Part shown: one piece after another, positions 56,860 to 64,000 of the stretch | Layout of the letters: each line of letters starts with the position of its first letter | Numbering within the stretch: position 1 is the first letter of the stretch | NCBI RefSeq assembly: GCF_000300535.1 | Contig: NZ_AMSH01000001.1 | Span: 1 to 64,000, forward strand | Length of the DNA stretch: 64,000 bases | Direction: 5' to 3' | Source: Bacillus xiamenensis | GTDB taxonomy: Bacteria; Bacillota; Bacilli; Bacillales; Bacillaceae | The notes under the pieces: model-generated | Databases searched by the model: none | Told to the model about the DNA's origin: nothing | Seen by the model: only the letters and a program-made list of their open reading frames with translations | Translations under genes and position numbers: made by a program

Positions 56860-58452
56860 CTAATCCTCGGACAGCCAGCTGCGTAGCAATTTAGCAAAGT
56901 CTTCTGGTTTATCTTTTGCCATTTTTTCAAGCTGATTTTTTCTCACCATTTCTTCTGTTTCTGGCTCAGTATCGATATCAGGAACATGGATTGGTGTACG
57001 TTCATCAAGCTCAAACTCTTCTTCCTCTTCTTTTCTGCGCTTACGCACGAGAAGAATAATGAGAGCGATAATTGCAAGTAGTAGCACACCGCCTACAATA
57101 TAAACCCAAATCGGCATATTGTTTGAAGGGTCTTCTGTCGTCGTTTGCTGTTTACCGTCTAATTTTGATACCGATAACACGATTTTGTTATCTAAGTCAG
57201 CTTGAGTGAGCGCTTGACCATTTGTGTATTCTTTATCAATTGATGTGCTGATGATTGTTGAAAGAATCTTTTTGATATCATCTTGCCTTTCAGTAGTTAA
57301 AGAGTTCGGATCGTTTGCAGTTGGTGGTTCAACCAATGCTTGTATGCCAACGTCTCTAATTTTGTAAGGACTTTCTTTGATATCTTTATGGATGCGGTTG
57401 ACTTCATAATTGATACGATCTTCGCTCTTTTCGTAATCTCCGCTGCCATTCTCTCCATCGGTACCTTGATAATTCGTGACATCATCGTCACCTGTTCCAG
57501 CTGTGCCTCCAGCTGCTGCGCCGCTTCCTGAATAGGTTTCAGCAATCTTTTCAGCGCTGACAGCGATCCCTTGCATGTTTTCTTGATCAACTGGTTCGAC
57601 AAGGTCTTCTTTTCTTTTTTCTTCAGTGAAATCAATGTCTGTTGTGACCGATACGGCAACTTTATCTTGACCCATCATGGTTCCTAGCAGCTGTTGAATT
57701 TTTCTTTGAAGGTTCTTTTCAATTTCCTCTTTTTTCTGCTGCTGTGCATCCATTCCACTTGCATAGGAATCCGAGCTACTGTTTAAGTCGTAGTAGTTGG
57801 AATCTTGGTCCATAATGACAATGTTTTCTGTTTTTAAATTTGGCACACTTTTTGAAATAAGATGATAAAGGCCTTTTACTTGTTGCTGCGTAAGCGTGTA
57901 GCCAGGCTGAATTTGCAACACAATTGATGCTGATGCATTACTTTGCTCTTCTCCAACAAAAACGGAATCTTTCGGCAGGTTAATCATAACCTTTGAATCT
58001 TTAATCCCATCAATCGTGTTGATTAGATTGGATAGTTCTGTCTGAGTTGCGTCTACTTTCAGAACATCAAATTCATTATCTGTTAAACCGAAACCGGAAT
58101 TGTTCGCAAAGAAGGAGTAATCAATATTCCCTGTCTTAGGAAGTCCCTCTGATGCGAGTGTTACTTTTAAAGAGTCTGCTTGCTTTTCCGGAACTAGAAT
58201 CGTCGTTCCGTTATTTGCAAGTTCCGATTTAACGTTTTTGCCATCCAGTTCCTGTTTGATTTGTCCTGCTTCTGCCTCAGACAAATCTCTAAAGAGCGGA
58301 ACCATTTTTTCAGAAGAAGCAAAGATGCTAACAACCGTAATAATGATTGCTAGGGCAGCTACGCCGCCAATCATGAGTATTTTTTGTAATTTTGATCGAT
58401 TTCGCCAAAACTCAACTGTTTTTGTTCTTAATTGCATTAAAGTACGATTCAT
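56860..58452 (-). CDS. fliF: Flagellar MS-ring protein FliF
   Basis: FliF, 530 aa, forms the membrane-embedded MS ring on which the basal body is built. Two membrane helices flank the extracytoplasmic ring-building domains: about 26-46 (MIGGVAALAIIITVVSIFA) and about 442-464 (VYIVGGVLLLAIIALIILLV). The C-terminal cytosolic tail binds FliG (PEDFAKLLRSWLSED). Start ATG 58452 follows GGGGG. Confidence 0.96.
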   Translation of the reverse strand: MNRTLMQLRTKTVEFWRNRSKLQKILMIGGVAALAIIITVVSIFASSEKMVPLFRDLSEAEAGQIKQELDGKNVKSELANNGTTILVPEKQADSLKVTLASEGLPKTGNIDYSFFANNSGFGLTDNEFDVLKVDATQTELSNLINTIDGIKDSKVMINLPKDSVFVGEEQSNASASIVLQIQPGYTLTQQQVKGLYHLISKSVPNLKTENIVIMDQDSNYYDLNSSSDSYASGMDAQQQKKEEIEKNLQRKIQQLLGTMMGQDKVAVSVTTDIDFTEEKRKEDLVEPVDQENMQGIAVSAEKIAETYSGSGAAAGGTAGTGDDDVTNYQGTDGENGSGDYEKSEDRINYEVNRIHKDIKESPYKIRDVGIQALVEPPTANDPNSLTTERQDDIKKILSTIISTSIDKEYTNGQALTQADLDNKIVLSVSKLDGKQQTTTEDPSNNMPIWVYIVGGVLLLAIIALIILLVRKRRKEEEEEFELDERTPIHVPDIDTEPETEEMVRKNQLEKMAKDKPEDFAKLLRSWLSED

Positions 58453-58502
58453 CTTAACCCCCGGTCATTCCATTCAGTCTATTTTTTGTCCGCCAGCACC
58501 TC

Positions 58503-58820
58503 CTACATCTGCATTCTCATAATCTCTTGGTACGCTTCGACTGCTTTATTTCGAAACTCCGTTGCAGCTGTGAGTGTCACATTTGCTTTCTGTGCAGCAA
58601 TCATGACTTCATCGAGGTTGACATCTTTGCCTTGTGCAAGAGCATTTGTATACTGGTCTGATTTCAGCTGTGATTGATTCAATGCCTCAATGGAATTCTT
58701 CAGCACATCAGAGAAATTCGTTTGACTTTTTGGTGCAGCCGCCTGCAATGGCGATGCATTCGTCAATTCACTTGCTTGCTGAGCGGTTTGAAGCTGGAAA
58801 GGAGATATTGCGTTAACCAA
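58503..58820 (-). CDS. fliE: Flagellar hook-basal body protein FliE
   Basis: FliE, 105 aa, joins the MS ring to the rod. The C-terminal part has the family pattern KANVTLTAATEFRNKAVEAYQEIMRMQM. It is exported without a Sec signal. The start is TTG 58820, about 8 bases after AAGGTGA. It lies 11 bases behind flgC. Confidence 0.94.
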   Translation of the reverse strand: MVNAISPFQLQTAQQASELTNASPLQAAAPKSQTNFSDVLKNSIEALNQSQLKSDQYTNALAQGKDVNLDEVMIAAQKANVTLTAATEFRNKAVEAYQEIMRMQM

Positions 58821-58831
58821 TTCTTTTCACC

Positions 58832-59284
58832 TTACTTTCCTATTTCTAAAGCTTTCATCAGCATGCTTTTATTCGCATTCAGCGCAGTCACGTTTGCTTC
58901 GTATGACCTTGAGCTGCTGATGAGGTCAACCATTTCCTTTAATGGATCGACATTTGGTGTTTGAACATATCCATTTTCATTGGCATCGGGATTTGTAGGA
59001 TCATATTGAAGGTTGAATGGAGTTTCGTCTTCTGTAACCTTTGTTACTTTGACGCCGTTTCCTAATTTGCCGCTCGAATTCATGCTTGAGTTCAATATAG
59101 ATGAAAATGATTCACCTGACGGCTGTAATGTGACGAGCTTACGTCTATAAGGCTCCCAGTTGCCATCAACCTGTTTCGCTCTTGTTGTATCCATATTTGC
59201 AAGGTTTGAGGATACAACGTCCATTCTGAGCCTCTGTGCAGTTAATGCTGAGGCCGAAGCGTTAACGCCTGAAAAAATCGACAT
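58832..59284 (-). CDS. flgC: Flagellar rod protein FlgC
   Basis: FlgC, 150 aa, is a proximal rod protein. The N-terminal ALTAQRLRMDVVSSNLANMDT motif (about 13-33) and C-terminal EMVDLISSSRSYEANVTALN motif (about 115-134) pair to form the rod coiled coil. Start ATG 59284 overlaps the flgB stop and follows AGGAGG. Confidence 0.96.
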   Translation of the reverse strand: MSIFSGVNASASALTAQRLRMDVVSSNLANMDTTRAKQVDGNWEPYRRKLVTLQPSGESFSSILNSSMNSSGKLGNGVKVTKVTEDETPFNLQYDPTNPDANENGYVQTPNVDPLKEMVDLISSSRSYEANVTALNANKSMLMKALEIGK

Positions 59285-59673
59285 TATTTACCTCCTGTCA
59301 AAACTGTTTTAAGAGAATTGAATTTTCCGCTCATTCTTTCAACTAGCGCATTATACTGAATTTGGTTTTTAGCGAGTTCACTCATCTCTTGATCAATATC
59401 GACATTATTTCCGTTTTCTTGATAAGAAGTACGGTTACTCGAGACAACTGAATAATTAGACCCTGTTTCAGAAAAATCAATGTGACCTTGGTATGTTTTA
59501 TTAGCATCTAATCTGCTTGACGCATCATTTAGCATGTCATGGAATGCGACTTTTTTCGACTTGTAGTTCGGTGTGTCTATATTCGCGATATTATTACTTA
59601 TGACTTTTTGCTTAACATTCGCTCTGCCCAAGGCATTCTCAAGGTTGCTTATCGTTCCAGAAAATATATCCAA
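59284..59673 (-). CDS. flgB: Flagellar rod protein FlgB
   Basis: FlgB, 129 aa, is the first gene of the fla/che operon and a proximal rod protein. The N-terminal QKVISNNIANIDTPNYKSKKV (about 21-41) and C-terminal ELAKNQIQYNALVERMS motifs are typical. The start is TTG 59673, 9 bases after GGAGG, giving the length I recall for B. subtilis; the ATG at 59679 lies only about 3 bases from that site. Confidence 0.95.
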   Translation of the reverse strand: MDIFSGTISNLENALGRANVKQKVISNNIANIDTPNYKSKKVAFHDMLNDASSRLDANKTYQGHIDFSETGSNYSVVSSNRTSYQENGNNVDIDQEMSELAKNQIQYNALVERMSGKFNSLKTVLTGGK

Positions 59674-59679
59674 AACCAT

Positions 59680-59914
59680 ATACCTCCAATCATATGTATT
59701 TCATTCCATTTAATCATGTCGAGATTTGTAAAACCATATGTTCATTGTAAGAAATAATAGGATTAAAGTCTATGATGTAGATGTAAAAAAAACTCGTAAT
59801 ATATATCTATTTTATGGATAGGTAAAAAGACCTAGATTCAAAGCACTACATAATTGTAAGGGTTTTCTTGGTAAATAGAGTGTCTTTTTTTGAAAAAATC
59901 CTCTTTTTTCATTC
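59680..59914 (-). promoter_or_regulatory. Upstream region of the fla/che operon
   Basis: This AT-rich stretch between the codY terminator and flgB has no coding frame. In B. subtilis the matching region carries a SigA promoter, a SigD promoter and SwrA/DegU binding. Here I see a SigA-like promoter, but no clear SigD GCCGATAT box. Confidence 0.5.
59744..59772 (-). promoter_or_regulatory. Predicted SigA promoter of the fla/che operon
   Basis: On the minus strand TAGACT (59772-59767) and TACAAT (59749-59744) are 17 bases apart, about 70 bases before flgB. The -10 is strong and the -35 moderate. No other candidate in this region is as well placed. Confidence 0.45.
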
Positions 59915-59958
59915 AAAAAAACCCTTTTCAGCATTTATTTCGGCTGAAAAGGGTTTTT
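59915..59958 (-). terminator. Intrinsic terminator after codY
   Basis: AAAAACCCTTTTCAGC and its complement form a 16-bp stem around a 10-base loop with seven T residues after it. It starts right after the codY stop and should isolate the fla/che operon from the codY operon. Confidence 0.9.
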
Positions 59959-59960
59959 GA

Positions 59961-60740
59961 TTAATGAGATTTTAAATTTTCAAGTTCGATTAAAAATTTA
60001 TTGTTTAACACTTTGATGTACGTGCCCTTCATTCCAAGAGAACGAGATTCAATTACGCCTGCACTTTCTAACTTACGCAAGGCGTTTACGATGACTGAAC
60101 GAGTGATGCCTACACGGTCAGCAATTTTACTTGCCACAAGCAGTCCTTCGTTTCCATCAAGTTCTTCGAAGATGTGCTCAATTGCTTCAAGCTCACTATA
60201 GGAAAGAGAACTGATCGCCATTTGGACAACCGCTTTACTTCTTGCTTCTTCTTCAATTTCTTCTGCTTTCTCGCGAAGAATCTCCATTCCAACAACTGTT
60301 GCGCCGTATTCAGCAAGAATTAAATCATCATCTGTAAATCTATCTTGCAAACGAGACAAGATTAACGTCCCTAAGCGATCTCCGCCTCCGATGATTGGAA
60401 CAATTGTTGTCAAACCTGATTGGAATAAATCACGGTTCTCAATCGGGAAAGCTGTATACTCACTGTTGATGTCAAGGTTTGAAGACGTTTCAGGGACATT
60501 GAATAGACTTTTTGTATATTCTTCAGGGAACTGACGGTCTTCAAGCATTTTTTTCATACGTGCATTTTCGATCTGTTGGTTGATGGAATAGCCAAGAAGC
60601 TTCCCTCTTCTGCTTAATACGAAAATGTTTGAATCAATGACATCTCTAAGTGTTTCTGCCATTTCTTTAAAATTAACTGGTTTCCCCGCTGCATCTTGCA
60701 GCATCGAGTTAATAATCCTTGTTTTTTGTAATAACGCCAT
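59961..60740 (-). CDS. codY: GTP/branched-chain amino acid-sensing regulator CodY
   Basis: CodY, 259 aa, represses stationary-phase and nutrient genes when GTP and branched-chain amino acids are plentiful. The N-terminal GAF domain (about 1-155) has the [17 protein letters not shown] segment. The C-terminal winged helix-turn-helix holds [26 protein letters not shown] at about 203-228. The length equals B. subtilis CodY. Start ATG 60740 follows TAGGAGGATC. It ends the xerC-hslV-hslU-codY operon. Confidence 0.98.
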   Translation of the reverse strand: MALLQKTRIINSMLQDAAGKPVNFKEMAETLRDVIDSNIFVLSRRGKLLGYSINQQIENARMKKMLEDRQFPEEYTKSLFNVPETSSNLDINSEYTAFPIENRDLFQSGLTTIVPIIGGGDRLGTLILSRLQDRFTDDDLILAEYGATVVGMEILREKAEEIEEEARSKAVVQMAISSLSYSELEAIEHIFEELDGNEGLLVASKIADRVGITRSVIVNALRKLESAGVIESRSLGMKGTYIKVLNNKFLIELENLKSH

Positions 60741-60774
60741 AATAATGATCCTCCTAGATTACTTTATTCATTTG

Positions 60775-62175
60775 TTAAAGTATAAATTGACTTAAGTCTT
60801 TGTTATTTGCAATCTTTCCTAGCTTCTCTTCTACATACTGAGGGGTGATGGTCACCGTTTCCATTGTAATATCAGGCGCCTCAAACGAAAGCTCTTCAAG
60901 CAGCTTCTCAAGTATGGTATGAAGCCTTCTTGCACCGATGTTATCCGTCTCCTGATTGACGTGATAAGCCACTTCAGCAATCTTAAGAATAGCATCGTCA
61001 GAAAATTCAAGAGATATACCTTCTGTTTCAAGTAAAGCTTTATATTGCTTTAATAACGCATTATCTGGTTCCGTTAAGATTTTCACAAAGTCTTCTATAC
61101 TTAATTTATCTAATTCTACACGGATTGGGAAGCGCCCTTGCAGCTCTGGAATCAAATCTGATGGTTTTGCCATATGGAACGCGCCTGCTGCTACAAATAG
61201 CACATGATCTGTTTTTACAGCCCCATATTTTGTCATCACAGTGGAACCTTCTACAATCGGTAAAATATCACGTTGAACCCCTTCACGAGAAACATCTGCA
61301 GATGATGCACCGCCGCTTTTGGCAATTTTGTCGATCTCATCAATAAAAATGATCCCTTGCTGTTCTGCTTTTTGGACAGCTTCCTGACCGACTTCATCCA
61401 TATCAATCAGTTTTGACGCTTCCTCAGCAGTTAACGCCTTTCTCGCTTCTCTAACAGTCAGCTTTCTGCGTTTTTTCTTTTTAGGCATGAGATTGCTGAG
61501 CGCATCCTGCATGTTCATACCCATTTGCTCCATACCTGAGCCTTGAAGCATGTCAAACATGGAGGGCTGCTGCTCTTCGACTTCAATCGTAACGTAATGA
61601 TCTTCAAGTTCACCCATAGCCAGCTGGTGAGCCATACGTTTTCTTGTCGATTCAAGTTCTACCTCTTCATTTGAGTGATCTCGATCGCTGTCATCTGTAT
61701 CAGAGCCGCCAAACAGCATTTCAAAAGGATTTTTCACAGACTGGCTTTTTTTCTTCCCAGGAACAAGCAGGTGAACAAGACGTTTGTTTGCTTGTTTTTC
61801 CGCTTCTTCTTGGACATCTTTCATCTTTTCTTCTTTGACAAGTCTGATCGCTGTCTCCACTAAATCTCTGACCATTGATTCTACGTCACGGCCGACATAT
61901 CCAACTTCAGTAAACTTCGTCGCTTCCACTTTAATGAAAGGTGCACCAGAAATCCGGGCAATTCTGCGGGCAATCTCTGTTTTCCCTACACCTGTCGGAC
62001 CGATCATTAAAATGTTTTTAGGAACGACTTCATCCTTTAGCTTATCATGTAAAAGACTTCTTCTGTAACGGTTTCTTAAAGCCACCGCCACTGCTTTTTT
62101 CGCATCAAGCTGACCAATAATGTACTGATCCAGCTTTTCAACTATTTCTCTTGGGGTGAACGGCTTTTTCTCCAT
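60775..62175 (-). CDS. hslU: HslU/ClpY ATPase subunit of the HslUV protease
   Basis: ClpY (HslU), 466 aa, is the AAA+ unfoldase that feeds substrates to ClpQ. Walker [14 protein letters not shown] is at about 56-68, Walker B is [10 protein letters not shown], and the intermediate I domain (about 105-235) lies between, with a Met/Gln-rich patch. The start ATG 62175 is about 10 bases after AAAGGA; the longer frame to 62199 overlaps hslV. It follows hslV by 16 bases. Confidence 0.96.
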   Translation of the reverse strand: MEKKPFTPREIVEKLDQYIIGQLDAKKAVAVALRNRYRRSLLHDKLKDEVVPKNILMIGPTGVGKTEIARRIARISGAPFIKVEATKFTEVGYVGRDVESMVRDLVETAIRLVKEEKMKDVQEEAEKQANKRLVHLLVPGKKKSQSVKNPFEMLFGGSDTDDSDRDHSNEEVELESTRKRMAHQLAMGELEDHYVTIEVEEQQPSMFDMLQGSGMEQMGMNMQDALSNLMPKKKKRRKLTVREARKALTAEEASKLIDMDEVGQEAVQKAEQQGIIFIDEIDKIAKSGGASSADVSREGVQRDILPIVEGSTVMTKYGAVKTDHVLFVAAGAFHMAKPSDLIPELQGRFPIRVELDKLSIEDFVKILTEPDNALLKQYKALLETEGISLEFSDDAILKIAEVAYHVNQETDNIGARRLHTILEKLLEELSFEAPDITMETVTITPQYVEEKLGKIANNKDLSQFIL

Positions 62176-62191
62176 ACGTCTCATGTCCTTT

Positions 62192-62737
62192 CTATTCAAG
62201 CTCTTCTAAAGTGATTTGATCGTTCGTGTAGACACAGATTTCTCCGGCCGTTTCAAGAGCAGCCCTTGCAATCTCTCGAGCTGAGAGGTGATCACCTGCA
62301 TGTTTTTTGAGTGCTCTCCCGGCGCTAAGCGCATAGTTGCCGCCTGAGCCGATAGCCAAGATGCCATCGTCTGGCTCGATGACCTCTCCTGTTCCAGATA
62401 CGAGCAGAATGCTTTCTTTGTTCATCACGATAAGCATTGCTTCAAGCTGTCTGAGCATCTTGTCACTGCGCCATTCTTTCGCCAGCTCTACTGCTGCTCG
62501 TTTTAAGTTACCACCGTATTCTTCCAGCTTTGTTTCAAACTTCTCAAAGAGTGTAAATGCATCTGCTACTGAACCAGCAAAACCTGCGAGCACCTTGCCT
62601 CCGAAAAGACGGCGCACTTTCTTTGCTGTATGTTTCATGACGACAGCCTGCCCAAAAGTGACTTGACCGTCTCCAGCCATCGCACTTTTTCCTTTATGTT
62701 GAACGGCAAAAATGGTGGTTGCATGAAATGATGACAT
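62192..62737 (-). CDS. hslV: HslV/ClpQ peptidase
   Basis: ClpQ (HslV, CodW), 181 aa, is the proteasome-beta-like peptidase of the HslUV complex. The N-terminus is [12 protein letters not shown], with Ser at position 2 in place of the usual N-terminal Thr; B. subtilis ClpQ is known to work as an N-terminal serine protease. [14 protein letters not shown] lies at about 124-137. Start ATG 62737 follows AAAGGAGG. Confidence 0.96.
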   Translation of the reverse strand: MSSFHATTIFAVQHKGKSAMAGDGQVTFGQAVVMKHTAKKVRRLFGGKVLAGFAGSVADAFTLFEKFETKLEEYGGNLKRAAVELAKEWRSDKMLRQLEAMLIVMNKESILLVSGTGEVIEPDDGILAIGSGGNYALSAGRALKKHAGDHLSAREIARAALETAGEICVYTNDQITLEELE

Positions 62738-62751
62738 GAAAAAACCTCCTT

Positions 62752-63669
62752 TTAGAATCGTTTAAAAGCCCTTGGGTGATGAGACATGTACGTTTTTCTT
62801 AAAGAATCTTTTGATACATGTGTGTACACCTGAGTTGATGATAAATTTGAGTGACCGAGAAGTTCTTGAACACTTCTCAAATCAGCTCCCTCGTTTAAAA
62901 GGTGTGTAGCAAAGGTGTGCCTTAACATGTGAGGATGGATATGTAATGTGCCTGACGCTTTTTTCATTAATTCACTTAGAATGAATCGAACGCCACGGTC
63001 TGTAAGAGGAGCTCCGCGCTGATTCAAAAACACATGTGAACCAGCACGATCTTTTCCCTTACCGATCAGCTTCTGCCTTCCACTCTCTAAATAAGTGGAG
63101 AGCGCTTCATGTGCGTAAGAGCCGAAAGGAACATACCGCTGTTTGCTGCCTTTCCCATGAACAAGCACTGTATCCATCGATAAATCAAGATCAGATTCTT
63201 TTAATGAACATAACTCACTGACCCTCATACCTGTTGCATAAAGAAGTTCTAAAATGGCTTGATTTCTTTGACCAAGCGGTGTGCTCAGATCAGATACTGT
63301 AAACAGCTCTTTTAGTTCCTCTTCGTACAAAAATGAAGGAATGCGCTTATCCTGCTTTGGTAAGCTAACGAGTAAAAAAGGATTTTCTTTCACAAGCTGT
63401 TCTCTTAATAAAAATTTATAAAAGCTGCGAAGTGCAGAGACTTTCTTACTAATCGTTCTTCTTGTAAGGCCTTTTTCATAAGCTTCTGTTAAATAAATTC
63501 TCGTATCTTGATAGGATACCTCTTCAAAACCGTTTATTCCTTGAATGTTCATAAATCTGACAAACTCTTCAATGGCCTCCGTATATCCTGAGATCGTTAA
63601 AGCCGAATAGTTTTTTTCAATCTGCAAATATTCAATGAATAAGTGGACAAGACGCTGTTTATTCGTCAT
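62752..63669 (-). CDS. xerC: Tyrosine recombinase XerC (CodV)
   Basis: XerC (CodV), 305 aa, with XerD resolves chromosome dimers at dif. The N-terminal core-binding domain has [19 protein letters not shown]. The catalytic residues are visible: Arg 149 (TGMRVSEL), Lys in HGKGSKQR, His 247 and Arg 250 ([12 protein letters not shown]), His 273 (LGHSNLSST), and Tyr 282 (QVYTHV). It is the first gene of the codY operon and is a housekeeping gene, not an integrase of a mobile element. Start ATG 63669 follows AGAGGTG. Confidence 0.96.
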   Translation of the reverse strand: MTNKQRLVHLFIEYLQIEKNYSALTISGYTEAIEEFVRFMNIQGINGFEEVSYQDTRIYLTEAYEKGLTRRTISKKVSALRSFYKFLLREQLVKENPFLLVSLPKQDKRIPSFLYEEELKELFTVSDLSTPLGQRNQAILELLYATGMRVSELCSLKESDLDLSMDTVLVHGKGSKQRYVPFGSYAHEALSTYLESGRQKLIGKGKDRAGSHVFLNQRGAPLTDRGVRFILSELMKKASGTLHIHPHMLRHTFATHLLNEGADLRSVQELLGHSNLSSTQVYTHVSKDSLRKTYMSHHPRAFKRF

Positions 63670-63694
63670 TTTTACACCTCTTTAAGGCTTTTAA

Positions 63695-63724
63695 ATGGTA
63701 TCACATATCTTGCTTCCGGTGCAA
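63695..63724 (-). promoter_or_regulatory. Possible SigA promoter of the xerC-codY operon
   Basis: On the minus strand TTGCAC (63724-63719) and TACCAT (63700-63695) are separated by 18 bases, between trmFO and xerC. The -10 is weak, so the call is tentative. Confidence 0.4.
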
Positions 63725-63731
63725 TGTTTTA

Positions 63732-64000
63732 CTACAGAGATTTCGAAATAGTTTGAATAGTTTCGATTGCGCGCTTAGCGTACTCTGCATAGCGCTCCTG
63801 TTTGTTTTTAATTCGAACGCCAAGATCTTTCAGCAAGCCGAAGTTTGCATTCATCGGCTGGAAGCTTTTCTTGTTTGTCGACGTAATGTAGTGAGCCATG
63901 CTGCCAATCGCCGTTTCCTCAGGGAGTGTAACAAGCTCTTCACCTTTGACAAAACGAGCCGCATTAATTCCAGCGACCAATCCTGAAGCCGCAGACTCGA
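63732..64000 (-). CDS. trmFO: tRNA (uracil-5-)-methyltransferase TrmFO, C-terminal part
   Basis: The last 89 codons of TrmFO (formerly Gid), the folate- and FAD-dependent enzyme that makes m5U54 in tRNA. The visible part contains [24 protein letters not shown] and [19 protein letters not shown], the typical C-terminal blocks. The N-terminal FAD-binding domain lies outside the window. It precedes xerC, as in B. subtilis. Confidence 0.93.
   Translation of the reverse strand, partial: ESAASGLVAGINAARFVKGEELVTLPEETAIGSMAHYITSTNKKSFQPMNANFGLLKDLGVRIKNKQERYAEYAKRAIETIQTISKSL

Noticed and set aside
62752-63669. XerC as an integrase of a mobile element
   Set aside because: The order trmFO-xerC-hslV-hslU-codY is the conserved housekeeping arrangement, and no attachment repeats or phage genes are near.

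Overview
This window comes from a Bacillus chromosome, most likely the B. pumilus group (pumilus, safensis or altitudinis). The basis is the near-identity, as I recall them, of the core proteins to B. subtilis ones, the B. subtilis gene order, and a GH9/GH48/GH5 cellulase-mannanase cluster that I associate with B. pumilus-like and B. licheniformis-like strains. The species call is inference. All supported genes lie on the minus strand, so transcription runs from coordinate 64000 toward 1. The long plus-strand reading frames are antisense shadows.

Layout in the direction of transcription. (1) 64000-59960: the 3' end of trmFO, then xerC(codV)-hslV(clpQ)-hslU(clpY)-codY, closed by a strong terminator. 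(2) 59673-33174: the fla/che operon, flgB-flgC-fliE-fliF-fliG-fliH-fliI-fliJ-ylxF-fliK-flgD-flgE-swrD-fliL-fliM-fliY-cheY-fliO-fliP-fliQ-fliR-flhB-flhA-flhF-flhG-cheB-cheA-cheW-cheC-cheD-sigD-swrB. It encodes the basal body, the type III export apparatus, the hook, the switch, the chemotaxis core and the flagellar sigma factor. Genes mostly overlap or are a few bases apart. (3) 33166-25713: rpsB-tsf, pyrH-frr, uppS-cdsA-dxr-rasP (translation, UMP kinase, ribosome recycling, isoprenoid and phospholipid precursors, site-2 protease). (4) 25632-19547: proS and polC. (5) 19121-13698: an accessory polysaccharide-degrading island made of a GH9-CBM3c endoglucanase, a GH48 cellobiohydrolase, an unexplained remnant-like stretch and a secreted GH5 mannanase. 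(6) 13667-7460: the rimP-nusA-ylxR-rplGA-infB-ylxP-rbfA-truB translation operon behind a structured, attenuator-like leader, continuing into ribC (6476-7441). (7) 6458-88: rpsO, pnpA, ylxY, mlpA, an APH-fold kinase and ymxH. Bases 1-80 are a GC-rich non-coding stretch.

Two stretches are accessory compared with the B. subtilis order. One is the cellulase/mannanase island between polC and rimP. The other is the APH-family kinase between mlpA and ymxH. The GH9 and GH48 enzymes begin at the mature catalytic domain and have no signal peptide, while the mannanase has a clear one.

The most interesting non-coding signals are the rimP leader (an 8-bp closing stem around a GNRA-loop hairpin, followed by an intrinsic terminator), the structured rpsB leader, the rpsO leader, and a 20-bp dyad at the -35 region of the pnpA promoter. 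Many genes use TTG starts. I chose them from Shine-Dalgarno spacing and, where I could recall it, from the length of the B. subtilis protein. I saw no rRNA, tRNA, insertion sequence, prophage or CRISPR array, and no clearly novel defence or biosynthetic system.
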